Shown one piece after another: positions 35,011-46,929 of a DNA stretch of 64,000 bases. How positions within the stretch are numbered: the stretch's first letter is position 1; each line of letters begins with the position of its first letter. Below the pieces are notes generated by a model that made no database searches, had not been told where the DNA came from, and worked only from the letters and a program-made list of their open reading frames with translations. Both the position numbers and the translations under genes were made by a program. The stretch is from contig CAMTDV010000019.1 in assembly GCA_947069175.1 (NCBI GenBank), positions 71,237,358-71,301,357 of the forward strand, read 5' to 3'. This DNA is from Scalesia atractyloides (Eukaryota; Streptophyta; Magnoliopsida; Asterales; Asteraceae).

Positions 35011-36323
35011 ACTTGACCCAAAAGCTGGGTTTTCTTCGTTTGTTTCGCGTTAAGGGTTCGTTTGGCTATTCGATTTGTATTAGATAGTCATATTAAGCGT
35101 TATAGGCGATATGATAGTGCGATTTAGCGATTGATTGTGCGAGAGAGGTGCGATATCGAGCATAATCATAATCATAAACATACATAACACATAAGCACGT
35201 TAACACACAAACACGTAAACTAATATTACCACATAATTCCAATATACCACATTAAGTAATTGCGTTGTGATTGGCGATGGGATAGCGATGTGATATGCGA
35301 AGCGTTGCGTTAGATAAGCGTTTAAATAGCAGTTTGGCCGTGATGTAATAATGTGATGTAATGACAAAACATATTTAATTTAATACGAACATTTCTATTA
35401 ACGAATCTCGGAGTACAAAACTGAAGATCAAAATAAATACACGAAAACAGGAAACAACAGAAATACGGTTGTTACATCAACGATCTTCAACGACGTCGTA
35501 AATGGAACGGGTCCGGACACAAGTTTTTCTGTTTCTGGGTTGGAATATAGGCGCGGTTATTATCTTGCTGACGGAATATATCCGTTTTACTCTACCATTG
35601 TCAAGGCTATTCCATACCCGGAGGACGAAAAAAGAAAAAGATTTACCAAGCGCAAGAAAAGACATCGAACGTGCTTTTGGTACTCTACAAAAAAAATGGC
35701 AAATTTTCCTACAACCGGCACGTGCGTTCACACCGAAGAAGTTGCGCCTATGTATGTACGCTTGCATTTTGCTCCATAACATGATTATTGAAGACGAAGG
35801 TCGGGCGATTTGTGAGTTTGACGAGAATGCATCTATCGGGAATACGGTCCCGGTTGATCAGGGCCAACAGGATTTAAACACGTTCTCGCTGACCAACGAG
35901 TACACGTACGCAAACCTTCAAGCCGATTTGATAGAACATATATGGAACAACGCAAACGGCGGGACGGTGACGAAGACGATAGCGAGTAGTATTTATGTTT
36001 GTGTGTTTTTTTAAATCTAGTCTTTTTTTATAATTTTAAGGTAGTGTTATTTTATTTATGTAACTTTTTTTTTAAATTTTGAGATATGGATTTAATTATC
36101 TTGTTTTATGTTTTATTTTTATTTAATATTTGAATTGATTTTAAAAAGTTAACAACTAAAAAAATAAAACAAATAAATAAGTCGTGTGGGGCCGGCCCAT
36201 CCCACAGGGGATGCCACCCCCTTGGAAAGGCTTGAAGGGACATTCCATAAAGGATGGGGATGTGGCGTCCTACGTGACGGCCCATCCCCATAGGGATGCC
36301 CCTCCCCATACCTACTAGCCTTA

Positions 36324-37602
36324 GAGAAATGGAATAGCATGGTATATATTCTTTTCACTTGGTAGATTTCGAGCTTGAAAAAAAAGTAAAATGTGAACAA
36401 ACTACATTTTAACACGTGGGAGTGTTTTGTTTTATTGTCACTGACCTTGTGTTTTAAGTTTATATATAATATATAATAAATCGAGCTAACCGAACTGAGC
36501 ATACCTTTGCTCGTTATCTCGTTTCGTTTACAAATCAAACAATCTGAATCGAGCGTCTTTGTCAATGAAGCTTAATCAAACGAGCAAATTCTGAGCATCG
36601 AGCGTCGAATAATTTGAATAGCGTTAGTTGAATGACAAATGTTTTGTTATTTTTGCTTCGTAAACCAATTGGCTTGTTAAATTTTGTTTTCGTGGAAACT
36701 TTTTTCTTTTTTGTATCTTATTTTGAGGTGGTATAATAGGTTTTGATGATGTCTTAACTTTATATGTTACATTATTTTATTTTAGAACAACATGATATTA
36801 TTAACACCCGGCTAGCCAGTGCATATGCTTCTTTTTATTTTCAAACGTCTTGATAAATATCCTCACTTTGTGTGTTTTTTTTTTCTTTTTTAAACATCAC
36901 ATTTTTTACATCTAAATATTTGAAATTTTTTTCCTCTCAATATGCAAAGTTGCAAACCTCGTACCACTAAAAGGTGATTCTTTGATTAATACACGCTAAT
37001 TAACTCATCAATGACATGGTTGTTTGCCATGGCATGGGGTTAATATTTTTGGCCAATCTTCACTAGATCGGTCCCTATAAGTGTGATTCCATAAAAGCGA
37101 AATCAACTAAAGGGTAGTTTTCTCTTTTTCCACTTGTTGGACGTATTAAATGTTTGTGTTTTATTTTAGTATTGCTCGATTCGTTGAATTTGACATGCAC
37201 ATACTATGAAAACCTATTCGACTATCGTGATATCGTCCCAACTACATATTGTTGTGTACATGACGTCCAACGCCCTTAATAAACCTTTAGGCAATTTCTA
37301 GATCAACCTGATCGAAAAAGGGAGCTTATTAAGTAGCTTTTTTTTTTTTTTTGCAATGTATGGTGCATTTGAGGTAAAACAATGATATTTCATTATTAAA
37401 GTAAAATTACATTTCATGTCCCAGGGGCGGATCTAAAAAATCTTCGTTGGGTAACGTTCTAAAAAAAGGTAAGGAAATATTCAAAATTTACACTACCGCA
37501 GAGCGCCATGTCCTAAGATTTATTGTTCCGTTTCTATATAAGATCCTACCGGCCTTACATTAAAGATATATAAATATTAAACTTTTATCCAATCATTGAA
37601 GT
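36324..37602. other. Intergenic AT-rich DNA
   Basis: No coding frame or complete mobile element was recognised. It holds a T-run (37340-37354) and a GGGGCGGATCTA motif at 37424 that often marks degraded plant repeats. Confidence 0.4.
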
Positions 37603-37611
37603 TAAAATTTA

Positions 37612-38549
37612 GAGTAAATTGTCATTTTCTTCCCTGAGGTTTGGGCACATTTGCCATTTTCGTCCAAAATGACACTTTGGTATCATTTTGCCCCCCCACG
37701 TTTGTAACTTTTTGTCATTTTCGTTAAAATGCCTAACCTAGTTACTTTATAACGTTAGATGGGATATTTTTTGAAAGAGTAAATTGCCATTTCGTCCCTG
37801 AGGTTTGGGCACATTTGTCATTTTCATCCAAAATGACACTTGTAACTCCGACACTGTCTCCAGCACAACCTGCAACTCCGGCATATAACTTGCAACTACT
37901 CCGGCACCACTATAACTCCGGCACAAACCTGCAAGTCCGACACCGTCTCTGGCACAACCTGCAACTCCGGCACAAACCTACAAGTCCGGCACCGTCTCCG
38001 ACACAACTTGCAACACCGGCGCCACCTGCAACTCTGGCAGTTGCAGGTTTGTGCCGGAATTGCAGGTGGTGCCGGAGTTGCAGATGGTGCCGGAGTTGCA
38101 GGTTGCGCTGGAGACGGTGCCGGACTTGCATGTTTGTGCCAAAGTTGCAGGTTGTGCCGGAGACGGTGCAGGACTTACAGGTTTGAGCCGGAGTTGCAGG
38201 TTGTGCCGGAGTTGTAGGTGGTGCCGGAGTAGCAGGTTGTGCCGGAGACGGTGCCGGAGTGCAGGTTGTGCCGGAGACGGTGCCGGAGTTGCAGGTTGTG
38301 CCGGTGACGGTGCCGGAGTTACAAGTGTCATTTTGAATGAAAATGGCAAATGTGCCCAAACCTCAAGGACGAAAATGGCAATTTACTCTTTCAAAATAAC
38401 ACATCTAACGTTACAAAGTAACTAGGTTAGGCATTTGAACGAAAATGACAAAAAGTTACAAACGTGTGGGGCAAAATGGTACCAAAGTGTCATTTTGGAC
38501 GAAAATGGCAAATGTGCCAAACCTCAGGGACGAAAATGACAATTTACTC
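37612..38549. mobile_element. Mutator-type foldback element with minisatellite arms, 938 bp
   Basis: Ends GAGTAAATTG and CAATTTACTC are flanked by a perfect 9-bp direct repeat TAAAATTTA (37603-37611 and 38550-38558). The outer arms (CATTTTCGTCC..GGTTTGGGCACATTTG type) are complementary. The inner part (about 37850-38325) is a GC-rich array of CTGCAACTCCGGCAC-like units on the left and their complement on the right, meeting near 38040, so nearly the whole element can fold. The open frames across it are repeat translations. Confidence 0.9.
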
Positions 38550-38558
38550 TAAAATTTA

Positions 38559-39129
38559 TAATTAAGTTGATGAAATTATTCAAACAATAAGATATATAGA
38601 ATCAAGGAAGGTTAAGTATGCTTACACATCATTTTGGAACTCAGAAACAAGAAATTTGTCGACAGCGTTGAGACTTGAGACTTGTGTCAATGCACGAGAA
38701 TTGTGGGTGTGCATCTCCGAGGAGAAAACACTACTAGAATGCTTTAAATCCAAACATTGTCTCGCTCTTTTATATAAACAAAAGAAAACATGAACGAGAA
38801 GAAAACCGATGTTTTTGCTCACATTTGTATTCCATTTTGCAAAACTGGAAAGATACATCCCGCAATTTATATGAATGAATACTACGAGTATTGAACAATG
38901 ATCGCATACAGAAACCAGGGGAAACAATAATTAGCCAAACCTCTAGCAATACCTCTGGCTTAATATCCACGAGATTTCCTACAAAACCTATAGTCGAATC
39001 ACATCATCAATCGTTTGTAAGTAAAAATAGGGGAGTGCTTGGCTAACATCAACCTTATCCCTAACAACTTGACTCAACATTCCCGTTCCCAATCAAATAC
39101 AATTGTTTTCCACCATCTTCAACAAATAC
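38559..39129. other. Intergenic DNA
   Basis: No gene recognised. A 101-codon minus-strand frame (38622-38927) shows no family motif and lies in ordinary AT-rich sequence. Confidence 0.4.
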
Positions 39130-39132
39130 TTA

Positions 39133-39398
39133 GAGCATTCACAATCTTTCCACCAAATTTTGTGAGAGTTTTTTATATTATAAAAAGTGAATGTGAGTGG
39201 AGAAAAAATGTTACTGTTTATTTGTATATTTAGAGAACATTGTTCTCTATAATTTTTTAATAAATTTTGAAAATGGTTGTAAGTTGGTAAAAGAGAAAAA
39301 GTAATGATAAAGAAAAAAAATATTATTTAATTAAAAAATATAGTTATTTTTAATGTAATTATATAGTAGAAATGATGAAAGAGATGTGAATGCACTTC
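39133..39398. mobile_element. Tourist-like MITE, diverged relative of 7891-8217
   Basis: Starts GAGCATTCACAAT after TTA and ends GATGTGAATGCACTTC. The interior (TTATATTATAA, TTACTGTTTATTTGTATAT, AATATTATTTAA) aligns by eye with the element at 7891. The right target duplication is not clear. Confidence 0.65.
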
Positions 39399-39559
39399 TC
39401 ATTCTTGATTCCGACTTTCTAGTATTGGAGATGCAATTAAAACTCTAGAAATTTACTCGATGTGATCACTCATGTCATATCAAAAAACAAACATTTGATA
39501 TTTAAAAAGTCAAAATGAATAAAAACACGTACTACAAGTTACGATAACTGCCCATTGCT

Positions 39560-39645
39560 TTATAGCCTAATGACATCATGGAGTGAGATAAAGCTTTGAG
39601 ACAAATAGGTCTCTGGTTCGATTCCACAAAAATTTTTTTTTTACA
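39560..39645 (+). mobile_element. tRNA-derived SINE-like unit
   Basis: TATAGCCTAATGACATCA (A-box-like) and GGTTCGATTCCAC (B box) lie about 40 bp apart and are followed by a T-run. Confidence 0.45.
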
Positions 39646-39887
39646 TTTATTGGGTTTATTCATAAATTGATATATAGGCATCGGTTCGGTTATTAATTAA
39701 TTCGATGGGAAATTTTATTTAGGTATGACCAAAAACCAAACCGATTTGAAAAGAAAAAAAAAGCATTTAATCAAACCGAATTCAAATAGTTAAACCAATT
39801 TATTACATGAGTGTCATATCAATGACTCACATCACGTCCAAACCGCACAACAACATGACATGTCCATGACAAATGTACAAACAAAAC

Positions 39888-39920
39888 ATGACGTGGCCAA
39901 TACATTACCACCACGTCACC
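39888..39920 (+). promoter_or_regulatory. ACGT-core elements upstream of the acyltransferase gene
   Basis: TGACGTGGCC and CCACGTCACC, an inverted pair of ACGT-core (ABRE/G-box type) sites about 400 bp before the start codon. Such sites bind plant bZIP factors. The effect here is inferred. A possible 5' UTR runs from about 40000 to 40317. Confidence 0.45.
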
Positions 39921-40317
39921 ATTTCCATTTCTTTTAACATTTCCATTTTTTTAATATCCTGTAAAGCGATATGAGAGAGACATGGAGAAAAGTAACGTAC
40001 ACCCCAACCCCCACCCCCACCCCACTCCACACCTCCAGAAACCCTTTTCCTGTTTCTTCACCACTCTCATGGCTTGTCGCCCAATCAAACCCTAACCTAC
40101 TCGCCGGACCAAATCTCTCTCCTTCCACGTTCTCCCACGGTCCTACACATTCTGCACCTGTTGATTCATCAACTTGCGTGTTCAAATCGTCGGAGAATTG
40201 GCTTACATAGCTTTTTACGGTGTTTCGTATCTCAAGAGTGATAGCGCTTGCATTTATAGTGTGTGTTGTAAAGGTGTTGTGAAGATCTCGAACATTTGAG
40301 AACCGATTGAGACTAAG

Positions 40318-43300
40318 ATGTACGTTGTTCCTCCTCCGAAGCGCTCCGATCCGCTTTCTGGATCTACGAACGGTACGGACGGTTTGAGAGTTTATCAGGC
40401 GTGGAAAGGAAGCAATGTAAGTGTTCTGGTGCTTGTTGTTGGTAGATCGGTTGTTTTGTTTAGGTTTTGGTGGAATTTGTTGGTGAATGTTGGTTGTGGA
40501 GGTTGATTTGTTGTTTGTTGGTGAATTTGTTTGAAATTGTAGCTGTATTGTTGTTCGGTTTAAGCTAGAGTGTTGATATGCTAGTTTTGTTTACTAATGT
40601 TTTTGAATGTTACGTGTTGTTGTTTATTGCGAGTTCTGGTGTTTGTTTTAGATTGAGATTCGGTTTCGTCAGCTGGTTTTATCGAATTTTGATATGTAAA
40701 GCGGACCGGTAGAGTTTGTGAATGTAGTCTTTTCAATGGAACTGGTAATGACAGCTAGTGATTGTGGATATTAGCAACAATACAAAACAAATACCCGAAT
40801 TTGTTTGAAATTGCAGCCTTATCAAATGTTACGTGCTGTTAATCACGTAATGCGTGTAAACTGATTACTGTGTTTTGTTTTGGATTGAGATTTGTTTTCA
40901 TCAGCTGGTTTAATAGAAATTTGATCTGCAAAGTGGACCGGTAGAATTTGTGAATATAGTTTTTAATAGAACTGGTAATGAAGTATTATGGATATAGGAT
41001 GATAATGAATTTATTGGACAATCATTATTTTCAGAAGAAGACAAAAATAATGAAATAAAAAAATTCTAATTGATTCAAGTGAAAAAGACTGATGTACATC
41101 CAATGGTGGTATGAACTAGGGCAGCCTCTTGAAAGTTAATTAATTGTTTTGAAATCTGATTTTACAGTTGACATTGCTTCTTTTTGTTGTCATAAACTGC
41201 ACTGATGTGAGAATTTTGTGGTCATGTTATGCTACATGTTGATATAAGACATAATTCGATTTTTGTAGTTGAGCATTTTAAGACCATATATTTGGAGATG
41301 TATAATTGATGTTTGGTACATTGCATTGTAGATATTCTTCCTTCAAGGTAGGTTCGTATTTGGACCTGATGTAAGATCACTGGTGCTGACTATATTCCTC
41401 ATCATAGCTCCTGTTTCAGTCTTTTGTGTTTTCGTGGCTAGAAAACTGGTCTATGACTTTGATGACGACGGGGGGATATCAGTTATGGTTGTGGCTATTT
41501 TATTCACAATACATGTAAGTTTCTCTATGGTGCTGAATACTGTTATCTCATATCTGAGCCTTGTAAGAAAACAAGCTCTCTTATTTTAAAAAAATAGTAG
41601 CTCTATCCCAGTATCTTGTTTCTTGGGGAAATTATGATTGCAAAACTACTTTCGTACTTATAACCAAGTTGTTTGTGCTGTAGCATTGTTTTTGCATGAT
41701 GGTTTCTAATATTGAGTTGGCTCGCAAATTCTTGATATTATGCTAAGAATAGCCTTTTAAAGCTTTATATTAGATATGAATAGTTGCATAATACATGTTA
41801 GATCTTGATTCATAACATGTGCTAACTTTCTAAAATTTTAAAGGTTTTCTTAATGAAGTTTGCACTTCAGATTTTGAGTAAAACATCTCTGTTATGCACA
41901 GACACAATTGCTGCATGTCGTCTTTTCACTTATGGATGCTTATTGAGTATTGACTATTGAGAAAGTGGCTTGTCAGAATTTCTTTTACAAAAGTGACTAC
42001 ACATTTAAGAGCGACAAGGTGGTTTAAGAAAGTTCTTATGAAGAAGAATCATGTTTGAATAAATACACTCAAGTGATGACTTTTTGGTTGTGCAATGAGA
42101 GGAATATAGTGATACACTCCCCTATCATTTCTATTAATTTATGAGTTTTATCACCTTATAACTCTATAAGTAGTAGTAATAACATGATTTTGGATTTTTA
42201 GTTGCCCAAACGTTTTCTAAATTATCTGCTGCCAGGAAGAAAGAGTTGTATAGTTGCTCCCATGTTGATTGTGATTTGTGAGTAGATTTTGGAAAACGTG
42301 TGGGTCGTTATCGGGTCAAAACAGGTAATTTATAGGTATAGGTCAAATCAGGTTGGGTTGACCTGCCATATTTTTGCCCATTCTACCTGTTTGGCCTGTT
42401 TCATATATAGGTAAAGTTTTCTACATAAAAAAATCTAGTAGATTGTAAGCACCTGAGTAACTCTTAGTGGATTTTAACTAGTTTGGCGGAGTCATTCATA
42501 ATTTCATAGCTAGTTTTAAGTTTTAACTAATTAACCCGTTACCAATAAAATACCCACCCAAATTGCCCCGTTGCTGCAGGCATACTTTGCTTATCGGTTT
42601 GTCGCTGTCAAATCTCTATGTAATCATACTTGTTATTTGTATTGACTATTGAACTACTTGATTTGATTCATGTGATATAAATCTTTATTCTTTCCAACTG
42701 TTTATTCTTCATATGACTATATACTGTTTGGACATGAATTTCGCAGGTTTTAGTACTTCTCCTTTTAACCTCGGGGAGGGACCCGGGTATCATTCCACGT
42801 AATGCACATCCACCAGAACCAGAAGGGTTTGATGGTAATACTGAAGGTAGTGCTCAAACCCCACAACTGAGGTTGCCTCGTTTAAAAGAAGTCGAAGTTA
42901 ATGGCGTGACCGTAAAAATCAAATATTGTGACACCTGCATGCTTTATAGACCTCCTCGCTGCTCACACTGTTCTATCTGCAACAATTGTGTTGAACGGTT
43001 TGATCACCATTGCCCCTGGGTTGGCCAATGCATAGGCGTGGTAAGTTCAATAAGTCATAGACAAAATTTTAGATTTTGTTGAAAATATGTCTGAATATTA
43101 AGATTTGGTTTATGTGTTTGCAGAGAAATTATCGCTTCTTCTTCATGTTTGTGTTCTCCACGACTCTACTTTGTATATATGTTTTTAGTTTCTGCTGGAT
43201 TTACATAAAGAGGATTATGGATTCAGAGGACATAACGTTATGGAAAGCAATGATCAAGACTCCTGCATCCATTGTGTTAATTGTCTACACCTTCATATCA

Positions 43301-44607
43301 GTGTGGTTCGTCGGTGGTCTTACCGCCTTTCATTTATATCTTATCAGTACAAATCAGGTCATCACTAATTTCCCTTACTTTATTACCTTAATAAATAAAA
43401 TAATGAGTGAAATGCTAAAATCGTCCCTTTGATCGTATTTGCTCCATCCAAAATGACTTTTTTTGTGCATTTGAGCCCTTCATGTTTGCGTTTCTTCATC
43501 ATTTTCATCCAAATCACTAATTTAGATTATTTTTCTGTTAAGATGAAGGGCATTTTTGTCCATTTGGATGGAACAAGCAAATATGAAACCTCAGGGACAA
43601 TTTTGGCATTTTACTCTTACATTTTTGTTTTATTTTTTTTATTACTTTTCCTTTATATGGCTTAATGTTTGTTATTTTTAATAACTTCGTTTTTTTTATT
43701 AAAATGTCTTTAGTTAAAGAAGTTATTAAAAATAATAAACATTAAGCTATATAAAGAGGAAACAAGTAATAAAAAAATATACAACAAAAATGTAAAAGAG
43801 TAAAATGCCAAAATCCTCCTTGAGGTTTGGTCATATTTGCTTGTTCCATCCAAAAGGACAAAAATGCCCTTCACCTTAACAGAAAAAATAAACTAAGTTA
43901 GTGATTTGGAAGGAAATGGCAATAAAACGCAACCTGAAGGACTCAAATGCACAAAAAAGTCATTTTTGATGGAACAAGCAAATATGATTAAACTCGGACT
44001 ATTTTGGCATTAATGATATCCGCTCATTTTGCTAAATCTAACTAAACATCTCAAATGTTCTGTTTCCGTCATATTTTTGCAGACTACATATGAGAATTTC
44101 AGATATAGGTATGACAGGCGAGCCAATCCTTACAACAAAGGAATCCTACAGAACTTCGGAGAGATATTTTGCACTAGAATCCCGGAATCAAAGAACAAGT
44201 TTAGGGCATATGTACCAAAAGAACCAGGGATCGGAGGGCGGCCGGTTGGTGGTTTCGTGAGTCCAAACATGGGGAAGGCGGTTGAGGACATCGAAATGGG
44301 AAGAAAGGCGGTTTGGGGTGATGGTGGGGCGGGGCTAGACCACCGAGAAGGACAACTGAGCGACAACGAAGGGCTAAACATCAAAGAAATTGGAATAGGT
44401 GAAATGTCACCTGAGATAAGAACAACAGTGGATGAAGGAGACCGTGCAAATATTATACACGCAAGGCGGTCGAGTTGGGGTCGGAAAAGTGGGAACTGGG
44501 AAATGTCACCGGAAGTTCTAGCCTTAGCTTCAAGAGTGGGTGGCGGCGGTGGTGGTAGTAGTGGTGCGGGTGGAGCAAGCTCACGGCCTGCAGAACCGAG
44601 GTTGTGA
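40318..44607 (+). CDS. DHHC-type protein S-acyltransferase (PAT), five exons
   Basis: Exons 40318-40416, 41332-41514, 42747-43040, 43124-43357 and 44083-44607, all joined in phase 0, give 444 aa. Membrane segments are at about 49-69, 82-103, 197-219 and 242-268. DPG (106-108) follows TM2. The cysteine-rich domain (155-189) contains catalytic DHHC (180-183, in RFDHHCPWVGQC), and TTYE (271-274), the TTxE motif, starts the last exon. The enzyme transfers palmitate to cysteines of target proteins on endomembranes or the plasma membrane. The long soluble tail (275-444) has a Gly-rich stretch near the end and matches the plant PAT5-PAT9 group in length. No broken exon was seen. Intron 4 holds a large inverted repeat. 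Confidence 0.95.
43405..44024. mobile_element. Compound foldback element in intron 4 of the acyltransferase gene
   Basis: Two short foldback units (43405-43618 and 43799-44024), each with inverted ends GAGTgAAATGC / GCATTTTACTC-like, lie as mirror images around a central palindrome (about 43619-43798; TTTGTTATTTTTAATAACTTC against GAAGTTATTAAAAATAATAAA). The outer repeats are of the same style as the other Mutator-type foldbacks, but no target duplication was found. Confidence 0.65.
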
Positions 44608-45451
44608 TAGGCTGATTAATCGAGTGTGGTAGTTAGGAGTTGATGTTTGTGTTGGGTTGGGTTGGACCGGTGTGTGGTTTTAAGATCTTTATTGGCTGAT
44701 AAGTTGTAAAATTAGTTGGTGTGATTCTGGCTCTGGCTGTGTGCATGATCCCAATTTCTATATTGTGATAGAGATCTTCTAATGTTGTTTATCTTTTTAT
44801 AGTTCAGTGAAAGGATGATGTATGGTTTGGTTTGCTTTCTAGTTTGTACATTATTTGCTCTTGGTTAAGTTGATGACAAAAGACTGACCTTCCCCAGCCA
44901 AAACATGACTGCGGCCCAAAACCGTTGAACCAAGCAAACCAAACTGCCGTTTTGCAGATTGGCCAGTCCGATTCACCAAGCTTGATCTGTTGATCTCCCG
45001 TTTCGGTTACATGTTTGAGACCGTGATCTACGGTTTCATCATGTTTTGATTTTCGTATACATGGAAACTTATTTTTCGAGGTTGGATCATTGAAATGAAC
45101 CAAATTGACCAAAATTCTAATAAAATATGATTAATGATAAGGAACACACAATTGTAATCACGTAAATTATATCCCGATTAAGCTCTTGCTAAAACACTAT
45201 ACAACTTCAGAATCTTGACTTCTTTTTCTTTTAGGATTACCATGTCATCGTTCGAAAATTTACTATATCATCATCTGAAAATACACACTACAAATATAAA
45301 ACATAACAAAAAAGTACTTTCAATATAAATCCTTCGCTTTACCAATAGAATGATACCGATCTTCTAAACCTAAGTTTGCCTCACATAATCTCCTTGTTAA
45401 ATGTTCTTGAACTAATATTATGTTTGGCTACCGAAGTAGTAATGATATACA
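44608..45451. other. Acyltransferase 3' region and intergenic DNA
   Basis: The first 200 bp are probably the 3' UTR. Beyond it no gene or repeat was recognised. Confidence 0.4.
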
Positions 45452-46382
45452 TCTATACTACATTGTTATACAGTTGGGAAATATGAAATTGCCTTTTTAC
45501 ATTTACTTTTTAAGAGTTTAAGGGGTAAACTTGTTCATTATAAATTTGATTATTTTAATTATTTTTACACACATCACAATTATGTGATTAACAAATAAAA
45601 ATTACTGAACAATAATTGTTATAAATAACATAAATTAGTCAAAAACAACTTCAGTTTTATAGTAATTATATATTATATATTATAAACTATATATTAATTT
45701 ACATCACTAGCTACACTAGGCAAAATAGTTATTATTTTGTTTTTAATTACAAAAATGCCATTCACACTAATGTTATTAACTTTTCTTTTTATGGCATTTA
45801 AGTAATTAACTCATATTTGAGTGGCATTTTTAAGGATAACACAAGACAAAATCATCTTTTTTTTACTTTATGTTTAACCACAAAGGTTTAGGTTTTTACA
45901 CATCCCCCTCAAATTTTGTTCTTTTTATCTTCTTAGTGTTTTGATCACAAAAAGTTTTCTTGTTTTTTACACTTTAGCCACATAAAACCTATTCTTTTTA
46001 TTTTATTTTTGTAAATCAAATAGAAAATTTACTATCATGAGTATTACACTCAAACACCTATGAATTTTGCTCTCAAGTATCTTTTTATTATGTTTTTATT
46101 AAATATATTCAACAATTTGTGTTTTATATATTTCTATACTTTTTTAGTTTTAGAATAAATGTAGTTTTTATTACCATTTTATTAAATTTGTTTATTAATT
46201 GTAACAAATTTGGATGTGTCACGTTTTACTCGAATTTACGATGTAACTTTTTGGTGATTTCCGAATATAGCTTCACAAGTGTTCTTATCTACATTTCATC
46301 ACGAGTCTTTTTTTCTAATATTTTTAATCGAATTTAACTTACAACATGTCGTACCGCCGCAACACGCGGGATATTCTACTAG
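45452..46382 (+). mobile_element. Non-autonomous Helitron, about 930 bp
   Basis: Starts TCTATACTACATTG after an A and ends with a GC-rich inverted stretch (CCGCCGCAACACGCGGG), then CTAG at 46379-46382, followed by T. The 5' TC, 3' hairpin plus CTRR end and AT insertion site fit a Helitron. The interior is AT-rich without Rep/helicase coding. Confidence 0.6.
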
Positions 46383-46579
46383 TTACATTTAATAACAAAA
46401 CCTATTTAGAAATTTAGGGGTTGGTTAACATACAAATGTGTTTAACGTACGATGCATACGAGATTGAGTTACAACATGCGATTTTTTCTTTATAACATGG
46501 GATTTTGATTTTTATAAAACGTGCGATTTTATATATTTTCAACATGCGATTTTTATTTTAATAAAACACAAGTCCCAGT

Positions 46580-46929
46580 TGATAATCAAACCAAATAGAA
46601 AAGTTGAAGAAAAGAATTTAAGATGAATAACTCTCAATCTTATTAATCAGAAAATAACTCAAAACTGATTATCCTTCTCTTAACCTTAATCACAGCTTTG
46701 ATCAGCTATATAGGACATGACTTGATTACATTTAGAGTAGGACTCAACTTCCTAACTAGATAATAATAGAATAAATCCACATGTTTATCTAACCTATCTA
46801 TTATAAATTAAATCTAACTCATTTAATTTGTCTCTAATTAACTTCAACCGAATAACCATACTAATCCATAACTCGAATTAGCTGGCCCAACCCATCTCAT
46901 ACTCTCGAGTACGGAAATTACGTCCAACA
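46580..46929 (-). mobile_element. Ty1/copia-type LTR, 350 bp
   Basis: On the minus strand the LTR starts TGTTGGACGTAATTTCC (46929), directly after a PPT (AAATTAGGGGGTGAT, 46944-46930), and ends near TTTGATTATCA (46580). The GATTAATAAGATTGAGAG stretch near its end is typical of copia LTRs. It is the 3' LTR of a minus-strand element. Confidence 0.65.

Larger units (their letters stand above)
33067..35476 (-). mobile_element. Solo LTR of a Tekay-type Ty3/gypsy element (2410 bp)
   Basis: The minus strand starts TGTAACAACCG (35476) and ends GGGGTGTGACA (33067). No PBS or internal sequence follows at either end, and the host transposase reading resumes directly. The 5-bp flanks TCAGC (33062-33066) and TCAAC (35477-35481) differ at one base, fitting an aged target duplication. 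Palindrome arrays (33870-34210 and 34815-35010) surround a TATA box (CTATAAATT, minus, near 34788-34780), as in the other copies. Confidence 0.9.
32254..36014 (+). pseudogene. HARBI1-like transposase, frame-broken and split by an LTR
   Basis: The frame starts at 32254 (SEEGEMFYGNAVLRAAQIIT), may have an intron at 32408-32475 (GTTAACC..TTCGACAG), then continues in changing frames: FRMSRQLFTRIADDL, SIDCMHWQWHNCPNAWRGQY and TLILEVVASQDLWIWHAFF, up to 33061. After the solo LTR it resumes at about 35482 with EYRRGYYLADGIYP, then ARKDIERAFGTLQKKW and LRLCMYACILLHNMIIEDEG, ending at 36014. These are signatures of plant HARBI1-like DDE nucleases. The first Asp (SIDC) and the Glu (DIERAFG) remain; the second Asp position (normally LNDLNVL) reads as Thr. 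Several frameshifts make it a pseudogene. Confidence 0.88.
31973..36320. mobile_element. PIF/Harbinger DNA transposon, interrupted by a solo LTR
   Basis: Flanked by TTA (31970-31972 and 36321-36323), the PIF/Harbinger target duplication. The ends, left GACTGGACGGTATACC and right (complement) GGCTAGTAGGTATGGG, form an imperfect inverted repeat with about 10 of 16 matches. Without the inserted LTR the element is about 1.9 kb and has only a transposase gene, with no partner Myb-like gene. Confidence 0.7.

Noticed and set aside
37815..38425. Open frames of 120-150 codons on both strands
   Set aside because: They are translations of the CTGCAACTCCGGCAC minisatellite inside the foldback element and mirror each other.
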